Of a stretch of 64,000 bases of DNA, positions 34,559 to 46,410 are shown in pieces; within the stretch, counting starts at the first letter, position 1; each line of letters opens with the position of its first letter. The DNA is from Sciurus carolinensis (taxonomy: Eukaryota; Chordata; Mammalia; Rodentia; Sciuridae). The position numbers and the translations under genes are program-made. A model generated the notes under the pieces. That model did no database searches. It was not told the DNA's origin and saw only the letters and a list, made by a program, of their open reading frames with translations. The DNA lies in the NCBI RefSeq assembly GCF_902686445.1, contig NC_062224.1, forward strand, positions 50,839,156 to 50,903,155. Reading direction: 5' to 3'.

Positions 34559-34616
34559 TCTCTCACCCCAGTTCGAGGAGGATTACTCCTGCAAGTTTCC
34601 ATCCTCGGCAATTCCA
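34559..34616 (+). pseudogene. PHYH: PHYH copy A exon 2, acceptor altered
   Basis: Equivalent of copy B exon 2 (55729-55787). The coding part still reads residues like ITPASFHPRQFQ and ends at a gtaagt donor (34617). At the acceptor, copy B has ctag then GTAGCT, whereas copy A has ctaa then gtctct. The nearest AG is one base further on, so splicing there would drop a base from the exon. Confidence 0.7.
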
Positions 34617-34984
34617 GTAAGTAGAAATATTTTTAATTGGTAACTCTATCATGTATATCCAGTGGTAACTTGGATATGATATACAATATAATATGTTACC
34701 TGATTAAAAATTTAATATACACATCCTGTATTAGTAGAATTGTGGATACTTTTGAAGACTTTGACTTTAATTTTCAATGTTTATTCTTAAATTCAGAAAG
34801 GAGGAAAAATACCAGATAATTCATAATCTGAGTTTTCAGAATGCAACCACAAGTTATTGCAATTAAATTAGTTTATAGTTTGGCTAAATTGAAATATTAG
34901 CTAATTTTTTGGTTTACATATATACATTACATTTTCTCATTTTTTCTTCTCCTTGTTCCTTTTCTTCTTTTTCTTTAAAAATTT

Positions 34985-35330
34985 TTTTTCTTGAGTTGTG
35001 GATCTTGCTATGTTGCCCAGATTGATTTGCACTCCAGGGCTCAGGCAATGCACCTGCCTCAGCTTCCTGAGTTGCTGGAATTATAGGTGTGTACTGCCAC
35101 GACAGGCAGGTTTATTATCTTTTGGTTATTTTTGGTACTGTGGATTAAACCCATAGTGGTTTAAAACCCATGAGCTACATTCCCAGTCCTTTTTAATTTT
35201 GAGACAGAGTCTGGCAAAGATACTTAGCTCCTCACTAAGTTACTGTGACTGACTTAGAACTTGTCATTCTCCTCCCTCAGTCTCCTGAATTCCTGAGACA
35301 AAGCCTGCACCACTGTGCTGGTCCTGGTTC
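34985..35330 (-). mobile_element. Two antisense SINE pieces (unit A)
   Basis: A 7SL-like piece at about 34990-35105 (gcctcagcttcctgagttgc) and a diverged dimeric SINE at about 35130-35330 (tggtactgtggattaaaccc). Both are shared with unit B (about 56210-56515), so they predate the duplication. Confidence 0.65.
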
Positions 35331-35602
35331 ATTATCTTAAATCACCTTTAAGTGGAAGACCTTGACCTTTATAAACATTGTTAAAGCCCAATTTCATCTT
35401 AGGAGACAGGTGATTTGTATTTGCTTGGGTGTTGTACTCTCATTTTGGTTTTTGTTACTTTGATTACTTCTGAGAACATGAGGATTAAATTGAAGATATA
35501 AAATTTATTCAGTTAGTTCCCAGCTGAAAAACCATACACATGCACTCTAGAAAAAATTCAAAATTAGAGAAATAGAGGGATTTTTAAAAAAATATCATCC
35601 AT

Positions 35603-36052
35603 TGTCGGGGTCTTAAGCCCCTTGCTCTTCTCGACCAGCGACAAGGGAAGGGGACACTCCCCAACAAGGTCAGACCAGGATAGGTAGGGCCCACTGCCTG
35701 CCCACTCCCAGCCCTCCAGGCGGAGGACAATCAGACTCCAGTTAGGGAGACCGGTCACAGCAGGAACTCGTTTATTGAGGAAGTCACACAGCTTTTATGT
35801 AGGGTGGGGGCTAGGCGGGAACCAATCAGCTTAAAGGTCAGCAAGGCATGGGGTTCACACAGGCAAGAGTCCCATTGGACTATATGGCAAGCACGAGCTG
35901 ACCACGTTGGCGGAACTGTTGTTAACCAATCCCTGACAGTGGTCCGGTTTATCGTCATGAACCTTTGAAACCGCCTTTGAGCCTTGATCTTGCTCACTTG
36001 CCAGGAAGTAAGGAGTCAGCCTGAGTTAGTTAACGTGTCATTAGTCCCAACA
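35603..36052 (-). mobile_element. Solo LTR, betaretrovirus-like, only in unit A
   Basis: 450 bp between perfect 6-bp duplications atccat (35597-35602 and 36053-36058). On the minus strand it begins TGTTGGGACTAATGAC and ends AGACCCCGACA. It has CCAAT-like (gattggtt), TATA-like (cataaaag) and AATAAA signals in that order. It matches the R-U5 part of the fragment at 14108, so both come from one family. Unit B has the empty site near 56778 (atccatattt), which dates this insertion after the duplication. Confidence 0.93.
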
Positions 36053-36421
36053 ATCCATAATTCCTTTATTGAAAAGGAATCACTGGCAAAAAAAATTTTT
36101 TGGCATATTTCTCAGAAGTCTCCTTTACACAAATACTGTCCTGTTTGCATCATTATAATCCTATTTTATTATAACGTGGATTGTCCACACTCTTGTGTCC
36201 TTTACTTTTAATGCATTGAATGCATATAATGTCATTAGATAATTTTTCTTCAATTAATGTACATTTTGTGACCACTTTTAATGTTTTGGATCTGAAGTTT
36301 TTCTAATATTTTAAGATTATTTTCCTAAAGTCCTACAATCAGAAGTAATGGATAAAAGAGTATGAACATTTTGGGGGTTCTTGTTATATAATGTTAGGTT
36401 GTAATTTGAGATTTGGACTAA

Positions 36422-36900
<479 letters not shown>

Positions 36901-37496
36901 TATAAAATATGTATTACACATCTGCGATGGGAACACAAGTTAGATTAGCCTCTGCATGTTCAGATGTTTTTGAGTGACATGGTTTGTGGGGAAGTGTTTA
37001 GGAGCCTGGGCTCTGGAGGCAGTCTTTCTGAGCCTCATCTCAGCTCTTCTGTTTAATATGATGTGTCCCTCCATCAACTGAGTTTTCCCTACCTGTGTGT
37101 ACTCCTCTGTAAAATGAACACAGTGATAGGATTGATCTAGTAGTATGTTTGGGATAAAATAAGGTAAAATCTATGGAGAGCACCAAGATCGGGGCCTGGC
37201 TTCAGGTGGTTGCTAGAGGAGTGTTTGCTATTACAGGACAAGCATCACTTACCAGAAAATTCAATATTCAAATCATCGAACACCAAGATGATGTCCCAAG
37301 GGGAAAATTCCACACATGGCTCATGTGATGGTCATGGTCACAACACAGACACACTAACAATATTGAATAAAATTACCTTCAAATTATGTGTAAAAGGTAT
37401 ACAGGAGACATAAATTAATTTTGTGATGAGCCTTAGTGTCATCTTCAGGCTATTTCATTATTATTTTTGTTAGTAAGATTATAATTATTTTCAGTG

Positions 37497-37675
37497 CTTG
37501 GGATTGAACCCAGGGAAGCTTTAACACAAAGTTCCATCCCCACCCTTTATATATTTTATTTCAAGACAGAGTCTTGCTAAATTGCATAGCCTGGCCTCAA
37601 ACTTACATTCCGGAAGCCTCACCTCCTGTGTCTCTGGGATTCTAGTCATGTGCCACCACAACCAACTCATTATGT
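37497..37675 (-). mobile_element. Worn dimeric SINE, antisense (unit A)
   Basis: Reversed ID part (tgggattgaacccagggaag) and 7SL-like part (ctgtgtctctgggattctag). The paralogue is at about 58238-58413. Confidence 0.7.
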
Positions 37676-38018
37676 ATATGTCAATATTCCAAAATCCAAA
37701 AAGACTTGTGATCTGAAATATTTCTAGTTCTAAGTATTTCAGATAAGGCATACTCAGCCTCTATTATTGCAATGTAATCAGAAAAGTATTTCCCTACTGG
37801 TGTGTTAAGCAAAGCAATATTTTCATCCTGGCAGTGGATTATAGCTAGGAGGTCAGGACTTCTGAGTTGGCCATCTTCTTCTCCCTCCCTCAATTAGGCC
37901 TGAGGGCTGACTTAGTCAAGAGAATGTTCTCCTGAATCTGTAAATCTTTGCACAGGTGAGGACCAACCAGGGGCTTGGAGCAGAGGTCATGACATTGTTT
38001 GTAAACTTAATTTTCTAG

Positions 38019-38187
38019 GGTTGAATTTGAAAAGATCTGCAGAGGAGAGTCAAAACCAGAAGGACTAATGGTAATGAGAGATGTGACCATTGCAAAATCA
38101 GAATACATTCCAAGTGAGAAAACAATCTCAAAGGTGCAAGATTTCCAGGAAGACGAGGAGCTCTTTAGATTCTGCACTCTGCCCGAG
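38019..38187 (+). pseudogene. PHYH: PHYH copy A exon 4
   Basis: 169 nt after ttttctag, phase 2 to phase 0, ending CTGCCCGAG before gttaga. Encodes [20 protein letters not shown] ... FCTLPE without a stop. It differs from copy B at only two residues near [17 protein letters not shown] minus-strand open frame of 201 residues over this locus is a shadow. Confidence 0.93.
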
Positions 38188-38717
38188 GTTAGAGACCGCT
38201 CTTTGTTTTCTTCTTCACAGCCAGCCTGCAGGTCTGCCCAAGACCTGATGGTTGTACTGGAGCTAACCCTTCCTACCCATGGTGCTAGAGTGGTGGTTCT
38301 CAGCTGGAGGTGATTTTGCCCCAGTGGATATTGGCAATGTCTCAAGACTTCCTGGTGGTGGTACTGGCATCGTGGTGCACTCACTAGTGACTCCAAGTGG
38401 GTAGGGACCAAGGATGCAGGTAATGGGGCAGAGATCCTCTGATGCACAGAGGAGCTCTTTCCCCAAGAACTATCTACCCAAGATACCAATAGCACCAAGA
38501 TTGAGAAATGCTGCTGTGGAGTATGCAAATTATCTTTTTCTAAGAAAGAGAGGAATTCTGTGTTAAAGAGGAAGTGCCCTCCAAGACTCAATACCGACAG
38601 GGGTGAAATCATGAGGCTGCATTTGTAAATCTATCTACTTTTCTATTTGTTTCATAAAGGGGTCAGTTGAATGAATTTGCTTTTAAATATAAAATAGTTT
38701 TTATTTAATTTTATTTA

Positions 38718-38895
38718 TTTGTGATACTGGATTGAACTCTGGGCACTTCATTACTAGACTACACTCCCAACCCTTTTTATTCATTGTTTTGAGAAAGGGT
38801 CATGCTGTGGTTGTGGTTGGCCTTGAACTTAGGATTTTCCTGCCTCAGCCTCCAGAGCTGATGGATAACAGGCATGTGTCACTAGGCTTGACTTA
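38718..38895 (-). mobile_element. Worn dimeric SINE, antisense (unit A)
   Basis: Reversed ID-like part (tactggattgaactctgggc) and 7SL-like part (tttcctgcctcagcctccag). It is shared with 59464-59637. Confidence 0.7.
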
Positions 38896-38929
38896 AATTA
38901 ATTTTATTAAAAATTGTTTTTTTAAGAGT

Positions 38930-39925
38930 ATTTCTTATTACTAGAGATGTTGAACATTTTTTCAAATATCTATTGATTGCTTGTAGATCTTCTATGAAAT
39001 GTCTGTTCATTTCCTTAGCCCATTTATTGATTGGGTTATTTGTATTCTTGGTGTAAAGTTTTTTGAGTTCTTTGTAGATTCTGGAGATTAGTGCTCTATC
39101 TGAGGTGTGTGTGGCAAAGATTTTCTCCCACTCTGTAGGTTCTCTCTCCACATTGTTGATTGTTTCCTTTGCTGAGAAAAAGCTTTTTAGTTTGAATCCA
39201 TCCCATTTATTGATCCTTGCTTTCATTTCTTGCACTTTAGGAGTGTTGTTAAGGAAGTATGGTCTTAAGCCAACATGATGAAGGCTCGGGCCTACTTTTT
39301 CTTCTATTTGGTGCAGGGTCTCTGGTCTAATTCCTAGGTCCTTGATTCTTTTTGAGTTGAGTTTGTGTAGGGTGAGAAATAGGGGTTTAATTTTATTTTA
39401 TTGCATATGGATTTCCAGTTTTCCCAGCACTATTTATTGAACAGGTTATCTTTTCTCCATTGTATATTTTTGGCTTCTTTGTTTAGTATCAGGTAACTGT
39501 ATTTATGTAGATTTGTCTCTGTGTCTTCTATTCTGTACCATTGGTCTACCTGTCTATTTTGGTGCCAATACCATGCTGTTTTTGTTACTGTTGTTCTGTA
39601 GTATAGTTTAAGGTCTGGTATTGTATACCTCCAGATTCACTCTTCCTGCTCAGGATTACTTTGGTTATTCGCGGTCTCTTATTCTTCCAAATGAATTTCA
39701 TGATTGCTTTCTCTATTTCTATGAGGAATGTCATTGGGATTTTAATTGGAATTGCATTGATCTGTATAGTGCCTTTAGTAGTACAGCCATTTTGATAATA
39801 TTAATTCTGCCTATCCAAGAACATGGGAGACCTTTCCATCTTCTAGGGTTTTCATTAATTTCTTTCTTTAGTGAGAGGAATCAAAATAATGCAGTCTGTA
39901 AAAAAAAAAAAAAAAAAAAAAAGAA
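38930..39925 (-). mobile_element. LINE-1 ORF2 fragment, antisense, only in unit A, with odd A-run
   Basis: The reverse complement reads the 3' half of ORF2 (AMKRKE-type region, [23 protein letters not shown] near 38980-39060). The left edge stops inside ORF2 with no reversed poly(A) tail. Instead a run of A at 39900-39922 sits on the right. This layout would fit a 5'-inverted LINE-1 or a rearranged piece. Sequence to its right (39926 to about 41600) was not matched to unit B. Confidence 0.75.
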
Positions 39926-41620
39926 ATTCCTTGAAAGTAAAGAGTTCTAGATAATGACCTCCAGATAAATAATGTCCTTCAGAGGACCACAGCTCTCATA
40001 GACTAATTCTCACGGCCAAAAGCTCAGCGAAACATTTTTTTTTTGTGGTGCTGGGGATTAAACTCAGAGCTTTATGCACACTGGACAAGCACTCTACAAC
40101 TGAGCAACACTCCCATCTCATGAAACTTGCTTTTATGTCTTTCTCTTCATCTGGATGGTAGGCATCTTAAATAGAGGGACAGCATCTTTCTTACTCACCT
40201 TGGTAATCCCAGCACTTAGTCTATATCCTGGTGTGACAGGTGTTCAAAAGTGTTGACTAGACTTGAGGTGTTAATCAATGTGAGATCAACTTTAGATTGG
40301 ATTATTCCTTCATGACGTTCCTTTATTTACTTATTTTTTGCAGAACTAGAGCTGGAGCACAGAGGCACTACACTGAGCTACATCACCAGTCCTTTTTAGT
40401 TTTTATTTTGAGACAGGGTCTCACTAAGTTGTCAAGGCTTGGGTCAAATTTGCAATCCTCCTGCCGGGGCCTTTGAATCTCTGGGATGACGGATTTGTGC
40501 CACCACACCCTGCATGGAGTTAATCTCTGATCGTGGGATTCAAGTGTCTAAGTGGACTGGAGCACTTGGATCAAACCATTAACCTGATACTGGAATTAAC
40601 TCACATTACCTTCTGGGGCCTCTGTACAGTGAGGGGATCAGGCCATGAGTAATGGTGAAGCCTGTAACTCTAGGTACTTGGGAGGTTGAGGCATCGCCAA
40701 GTTGAGGCCAGCCTGGGCAACTTAGTCTGACATTTCAAAAGGGCTGGGGCTGTAGCTCAGGACAGAGCACTCTCCTAGTATGTATGAGATCCCTTTTTCC
40801 ATCCCTGATCAGTCAAGGGAAAACAACAAAAGAACCCCAACAGGTACAGACAGCTGAGTGGTGGGGACTATGCCCAGGGTCCCACACATGCACCTAACAC
40901 AGAGCTACATCTGGAGCCAGCGACATCGTCCTATTCATATTTCTAAACTGATCAGGAAAGCCGGTCACTCTCAGAGTAAAGGTTTTGATCTCTAATTTGC
41001 TTAGACAGGAACTGAATTCACATTTTTAGTTTTTATTTTTCTTCTCCCAGCAGTTTGCACTTTCTACCAGGTGAGGGCAGTAAGGGAACACTTGTTTGTC
41101 TGGACCCAGTGAGATAAGGGCTGAAGCAAAAAGAGGCAGGAGTCTCAGGAGAGTACCCGAGACAACAGTGTCTTTAGTTTAAACACTGACACACATAAGC
41201 ATGTCTTCTGAGAACTCTTGGAACCCAGTGGACTAGTTCAGGATCAGGTACTCTCTGGATGACCAGCTCAGCCATATGAGGTTGAACCTAGGAGAGGAAC
41301 CAGCAGGTTCAAGTGTCAGGTAGTAGTTAGTAATGAGCAGTGAAATTTGAGCCAAGAATACAGCAGGGTCGTGGGGTTTCTTTGAATTTTTTTTCCATAA
41401 CAGTCAAGTAACTTGTAGAACAACAGGTGCACTAACCCTGAGAACAGCAGATGGAAACAAAGTGAGTCTATTAAGAAATACTGCCCAGAAAGAAAGCTCA
41501 AGCAGGCTAACTCCTCAGGTAATTGTAAAGACTCTTATAACCCAATCATTTCTCCCCTGAACCTCTTGCATTGCCTACATGTTTGGGGACACCTCACATC
41601 CAAACCATAACACTCTGTAA
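39926..41620. repeat. Repeat-rich stretch in place of PHYH exon 5 (unit A)
   Basis: Contains antisense ID-like (about 40040-40135) and dimeric SINEs (about 40340-40516), a sense dimeric SINE (about 40640-40830) and a possible old LTR piece ending near 41615 (tccaaaccataacactctg). No sequence like copy B exon 5 (62578-62659) was seen on either strand. Confidence 0.65.
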
Positions 41621-41930
41621 AGTAAGACCTATAAGGATGTTTTTAGCATCAGCCACTTAGAAGGGGACTTCAAATTTAATTCAGGTTTTTTTTTTTTTTT
41701 TTTTAATCATTACTGCATGCTAGTTCTATGCAAAATCCAGAGTGACAAAGTAATAAAGCACAACAGAGATACTGAGGTGAATGCAAATTGCTAGAAAAGA
41801 GTGTAAGTGCCCAGCGACCAGTAACTCAGAAGGAAGTGTAGATTCCGAGCCCCATGTTGATTGCTATATCAGTCTGGTGCTGATCTCTTGGGATGGATTT
41901 TGCAGTGTTTCATGTGGTTGTTTTTTGCAG

Positions 41931-42012
41931 GGGAAGATCAGTGTGTTGTTTATTGAGGCAAAGAATAAGAACTGTGAGGCTGGAGCCCCTTTTGACAGCA
42001 GGCTCATTTCAG
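41931..42012 (+). other. PHYH: Open 82-nt segment before PHYH copy A exon 6 (possible alternative exon)
   Basis: After a strong acceptor (gtggttgttttttgcag) there are 82 nt that read [14 protein letters not shown]...DSRLIS plus one base, open into exon 6 in the PHYH frame. Exon 4 ends in phase 0 and exon 6 needs one carried base, which is what exon 5 (82 nt) supplies in copy B. So joining exon 4 to this segment keeps the frame, while using it together with exon 5 would not. Confidence 0.5.
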
Positions 42013-42194
42013 GCAAGAAGACTTCCCGGCACCCCCTGCACCAGGATCTGCACTATTTCCCCTTCAGGCCCAGCAATCTCATTGTTTGTGCTTGGACCGC
42101 CATGGAACACATTGACCGGAACAACGGCTGTCTGGTTGTGCTCCCAGGCACCCACAGAGGTCCCCTGAAGCCACATGACTACCCCCAGTGGGAG
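42013..42194 (+). pseudogene. PHYH: PHYH copy A exon 6 (catalytic HxD exon)
   Basis: 182 nt after ctcatttcag, ending TGGGAG before gtaggt. Encodes [19 protein letters not shown] ... [10 protein letters not shown]. The His-x-Asp pair that binds iron is in HPLHQDLH, and the conserved Trp in VCAWTAMEH is kept. No stop or frameshift. If exon 4 were joined directly to this start, the frame would be wrong and end at TGA near 42168. Confidence 0.93.
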
Positions 42195-45007
42195 GTAGGT
42201 CTGTCTTAAACCACTGAGTCTGGATCAGAATCTCTTTCACTGTTCTTATTACACATCAGGTGCAAAAAGTTTAGAAATGAGACTGCTATCCTTTCTCAGC
42301 AATCATTGTCCTGAAATTGGCAGTTAGGATCAGGAGGAGTTCAAGGACATCGGATAAAATGTTCATTGTCTTTTTCTTTTAACATGGGCTTGAAAGCCAG
42401 CCAGTTTGGAGGTTTGAGTGGGAGGCCTGGGATCTGAGATGGCGAGGCCTCAAAAATGGCTGAGGTCAGACATAAACCCTTCAAACCCAATGTGTGTGTG
42501 CAGTGCCCACTGACTTAAGACTCTCACCTGAGAAGACCAGCTCAGGGGTGGGAGGTGGTGTTTGAGCTCAGCCTCAATGGACAAGTTAGAATTTCCTGTC
42601 ACAAAAAGATCTCTTTTGCTGTGTGATTGTACTCACCTGTAATCCTAAAGGCTCAGGAGGCTCAGGTTGGATTATCTCAAGTTCAATGCTAGTCTCAGCA
42701 ACTTGACGAGACCCTTCCCAACCTACAGAGACCCTGTCTCTCTTAAAAGGTTGGGAATGTTGCTCAGTGGTAAGCGCCCAAGCTATCCGTGGAGGCGTGG
42801 CCATGGAGGGAAGCAGAAACCTGGTGATGGAGGAGGAAGATGGAAGGAGCTCACACTCCAGATGGGCTGGGGACTGACAGCACATTGTGGGGAGCAGAGG
42901 AAGAGAAGAGCCTGAAAAGGTGTCTTAGGACCTGATTAAAATGACTGTAAGAAGGAGTTTCCAGGTTATGTGGGGAGATTGGGGTCCTTCTGTTTTCTAG
43001 AAAGCTAAAGGCATTTACTTTTTAAAAAGAAAAAGGTTTTTGAATTTTAAGTGTTATATAATAAATGATACATATTTAGAATGTATAATTTGATTATTTT
43101 GATAGACATATACACAAATGTACATACCTAGTACCATGATCAAGAGAATCCATTCCACTTCCTGTCCCAGGAAACCCACTCGGCTGCTTTTGGTTTCTTG
43201 ATTTTTTTTCAGTGCTGGGGATTGAACTGAGGGCCTCACACATGCTAGGCAAGTGCTTTTACCACTGAGCCACATCCCCAACCCCTGTTTTCAGTTTCTG
43301 TAGATTAGTTTGCATTTCATAATGTAATATAAGTACAATCATGTGACATACACTTTGTGTGTGTGTGTCTTCTGTGGCTTAGCATATTATTTTAAGGTTT
43401 ACCAAGGCTGATGCATATCTCAATAGCCTTTTCCTTTTCATTGGTAAGTAGTATTCCATTGCATGGCTGAAACATGGTTTGTTTATGCATTCAAATACTG
43501 ATACTGGGGAGCAATTAAGGTGCCTCTGCACCCTTGAAATACAGGGTTAAATCCTTTCTTCATGAACATGATCTCAGGTTAAGGGGACAATTCACTGGAG
43601 GTCTAGGAGCCCAGAGGCAGAGAAACCAGAGAGGAGATTCTCAGTATTTTCTGTGCAAGACCAGAAGATCCTGAAATCCCTGGTGATGGTCAGAATGGAA
43701 AGAGTTGCTGTGGTCAGCAAGAAGACTGAGTCATGTTTCTGCAGGAAATGAAGGATGTGGTTTCCAGAACTTCTCTCTCAGAATTCTTGCACTCCTGATT
43801 GTGTTCTGTGGAAATATTGGTGTCTGAATCCTGATAGAAAAGTGGAAATTGTGAAATTCATCACTAAAGTTGAGGGATAGGCAAGGGTTGGTGCAAGCAT
43901 CAAAAGGAGGCTCTGGCTGACTGGGCAGAAGGGAATGGTGTCCAGGGCTTGGGGAGCAGACTGGTCTCTGAGATGCTGTTCAGATTCACAGCAGTGGCAG
44001 TGGAAGGTGTGCTTAGCTTAGCTGGGGTCAGTATCCACCTTGGCCAGGAAAGAAGGACACTGGGCCAAGGTCACAACATTGTGCAGTAGGACGATGGTCA
44101 TTCCCCAGAGGGTGCTCTTAGCATGAGGAATGGGACACTTCTGCCCACATGCATACTGGCTCATCAGCTGTAGTCACTTCTCACTTTAGTTTCCTTAATA
44201 ACCCATTTCCTAGAGTAATGGCTACCTTTGGAAATAGTTATCAACAAGCACAGTGTTTAAACTTACTAATCTCTTTTGACTCTGAGTAAAACCTAAGTCC
44301 TTTGAGCTCCAAAAAATTGAGTCTTTTCACCATTTTGTTTTGGGAGAATATTTAGCCTCTCTAAGACACCCTCAGGAAAACAAGAATGATATGAACAAAA
44401 TTCTAGGTGAGGAGAATGTCAGGCTGGGATAAGGATGTTAAGATTCGGGTTAGAAATGCCTAAGAGAAAGGTGTTCACCTATATTCACCACAAGAGGAAA
44501 AGCTGATCTAGATTGTTTATAATTGAATGATGAAGAATAAGTAAAATTCAAAATTTTTCATTTGGTCAAAAAAAAAAATCAATGATTTTTATATGAACAT
44601 GATGTGATTTTATTCTTTTGTGGTGCTGAGATTCAAACCCAGGCCCGCCCCTGCATGTGCTTGGAAGCCCTTTACTGCGGAGCTATATCCTCTGCTGTTT
44701 GTGAAAATCTTCATTTGAGACAGGGTCTGGCTAAGTTTGTTCAGGCTGCCCTGACCTTGTGATGCCCCGCCTCAGACTCCCAAGTAGCTGGGATCACAGG
44801 TGTGCACCACTGTACCCACTGCACGTGACTTTCAAAACCAGACATATGACAGACTTTTGCATCTTTTTTTAATTTTAGAATTTAATTTAGATAAGTCTTT
44901 CTCTTGGAAGAAGTCAGAGAACCCTTGTTGTCCCTGCCGAATCATAGACAGAGTTGTCATCTTGGTGCTTCCTCCGCTGTAGCGTTTGCCCGTCTTATGT
45001 GTTCCAG
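42195..45007 (+). other. PHYH copy A intron 6
   Basis: Holds a sense dimeric SINE (about 42625-42790), an antisense ID (about 43205-43287), a TG microsatellite (43357-43368) and an antisense dimeric SINE (about 44615-44822). The remainder is not recognised. Its counterpart in copy B is outside the window. Confidence 0.65.
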
Positions 45008-45157
45008 GGTGGAGTTAACGCTTTCTACCATGGGATCCAGGACTGTGACCAAGACCATGCCCGAGAGCACCTTGTGATGGAGAAGGGAGACACTGTTTTC
45101 TTTCACCCTTTGCTCATCCATGGATCTGGTCGGAACCACACTCAAGGATTCCGGAAG
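45008..45157 (+). pseudogene. PHYH: PHYH copy A exon 7
   Basis: 150 nt, phase 0 to 0, after tgttccag and before gtatgc. Encodes [20 protein letters not shown] ... [20 protein letters not shown]. It keeps the distal iron-binding His (in LLIHGSG) and the Arg that holds 2-oxoglutarate (in GFRK). No damage seen. Confidence 0.93.
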
Positions 45158-46308
45158 GTATGCATCTGTTCTGATCCAGATTTTAAAGATCAGCGAGTTC
45201 AAAACAGAAAATCATAGGTATAGTAAAGATTTATAACTTTTCCCTAAACTGCCCTTTTTTTCCAGTTTGTTTACCAGGAAGTATATTTGCCTTCCTTTTG
45301 TTTTTAGCTCTACTCAGTCAGAAGCCAGGTGCCCTTAGGATCCTAAACCGGTTCCTCGTGAATCTAGGTCATTTGTGGAATTGCTTCAGAGCAGTTGCTC
45401 ACCTTGCAGTGCACAGTGTGCTTTCTGAGGCAAAAACAATGACTGAAATACTCAAAATAGCATGCTAACTTTGTTCCAGAAGAATCTTTGCTGTTGTTAC
45501 ATGGATGTAAAAGTGCACTCCTTCTTCTTTTTTTTTTTTTTTGGCTTTGTGCCTAATGTGGCTTTCCCTGACAATGAGGCCTGGGCAGAAAATGGAGTTT
45601 AGATCTGTACTCAAGAAGTTTGAAATTTGGGGCAAACTAGACAGTCCTTCTGACTGGTTTGATCACCTTAAAATAACTAACACATGACAAAGGTGTTTTT
45701 TTTAGCTATTGTTTTACAGCTTACATATGTTTATACCTTTTTCTAGAACAGGGAAAACTAAGTAACCTCAGCCTCATCCCCAGCAGGAATCAAGCTGGGT
45801 AATAATGTCAGTGTATTGACCTCTAAATGTCCCTTTTGATTGAGAGGTGTGTTATTTTCCTCCTCAAGGTAGTTCACTTTTCATATAAATTGCCATTGCA
45901 GTGATTACCTATCCCACATTTGACTGTGTAACTAGCCTTCATGACTAAGATGATGAACCACAGGTTGGACATTTCTTTTTAGGACTTGGAGATATATCCT
46001 CCCTGGGAAAAATTAAATGTTTAAAAACATAAAATTCTGTTACATCATTATGTCCCCTGTCATATGTATACCTTTAAAATAGATATCACCATGTGTTAAT
46101 TTTTTTGTAATTTCTTAATTAGAATTTAGCTGGAGGCTGGAGGGAGAGGCTGACCCACAAAGACAGATTTGGATGCCATGGAGTGGCCTGGCAGTTCAGA
46201 AGCCAAATTCTGGGTGGAAGAATTGACTTTCTGTAAGGAGATCTCCCTGCTTGCTTTCTGGAAGTAATGGGATGCTTTTCTCCATTTTCAATTGTTCACT
46301 CTGCACAG

Positions 46309-46410
46309 GCAATTTCCTGCCATTTCGCCACTGCCGATTGCCACTACATTGACGTGAATGGCAACAGTCAAGAAAACATTGAGAAAGAAGTTGTAGAAAG
46401 CAGGGACTGA
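46309..46410 (+). pseudogene. PHYH: PHYH copy A exon 8, runs into a stop, donor not seen
   Basis: Starts after ctctgcacag. Encodes [20 protein letters not shown] then QENIEKEVV, matching the family up to the point where the family continues with the last 33 residues in exon 9. Here the sequence reads on as ESRD and a TGA at 46408-46410. At the expected donor the sequence is gttgta then gaaagc, so no GT is present. This fits a lost donor, with +2 T to A as one simple explanation. Confidence 0.8.

Noticed and set aside
37210..37413. 67-residue open frame repeated at 57953-58156
   Set aside because: It is intronic and kept only because the two copies are nearly identical there. No splice sites or known domain.
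38007..38612. 201-residue minus-strand open frame
   Set aside because: It is the shadow of PHYH exon 4 and intron. In unit B it is broken by a single base, so it is not under constraint.
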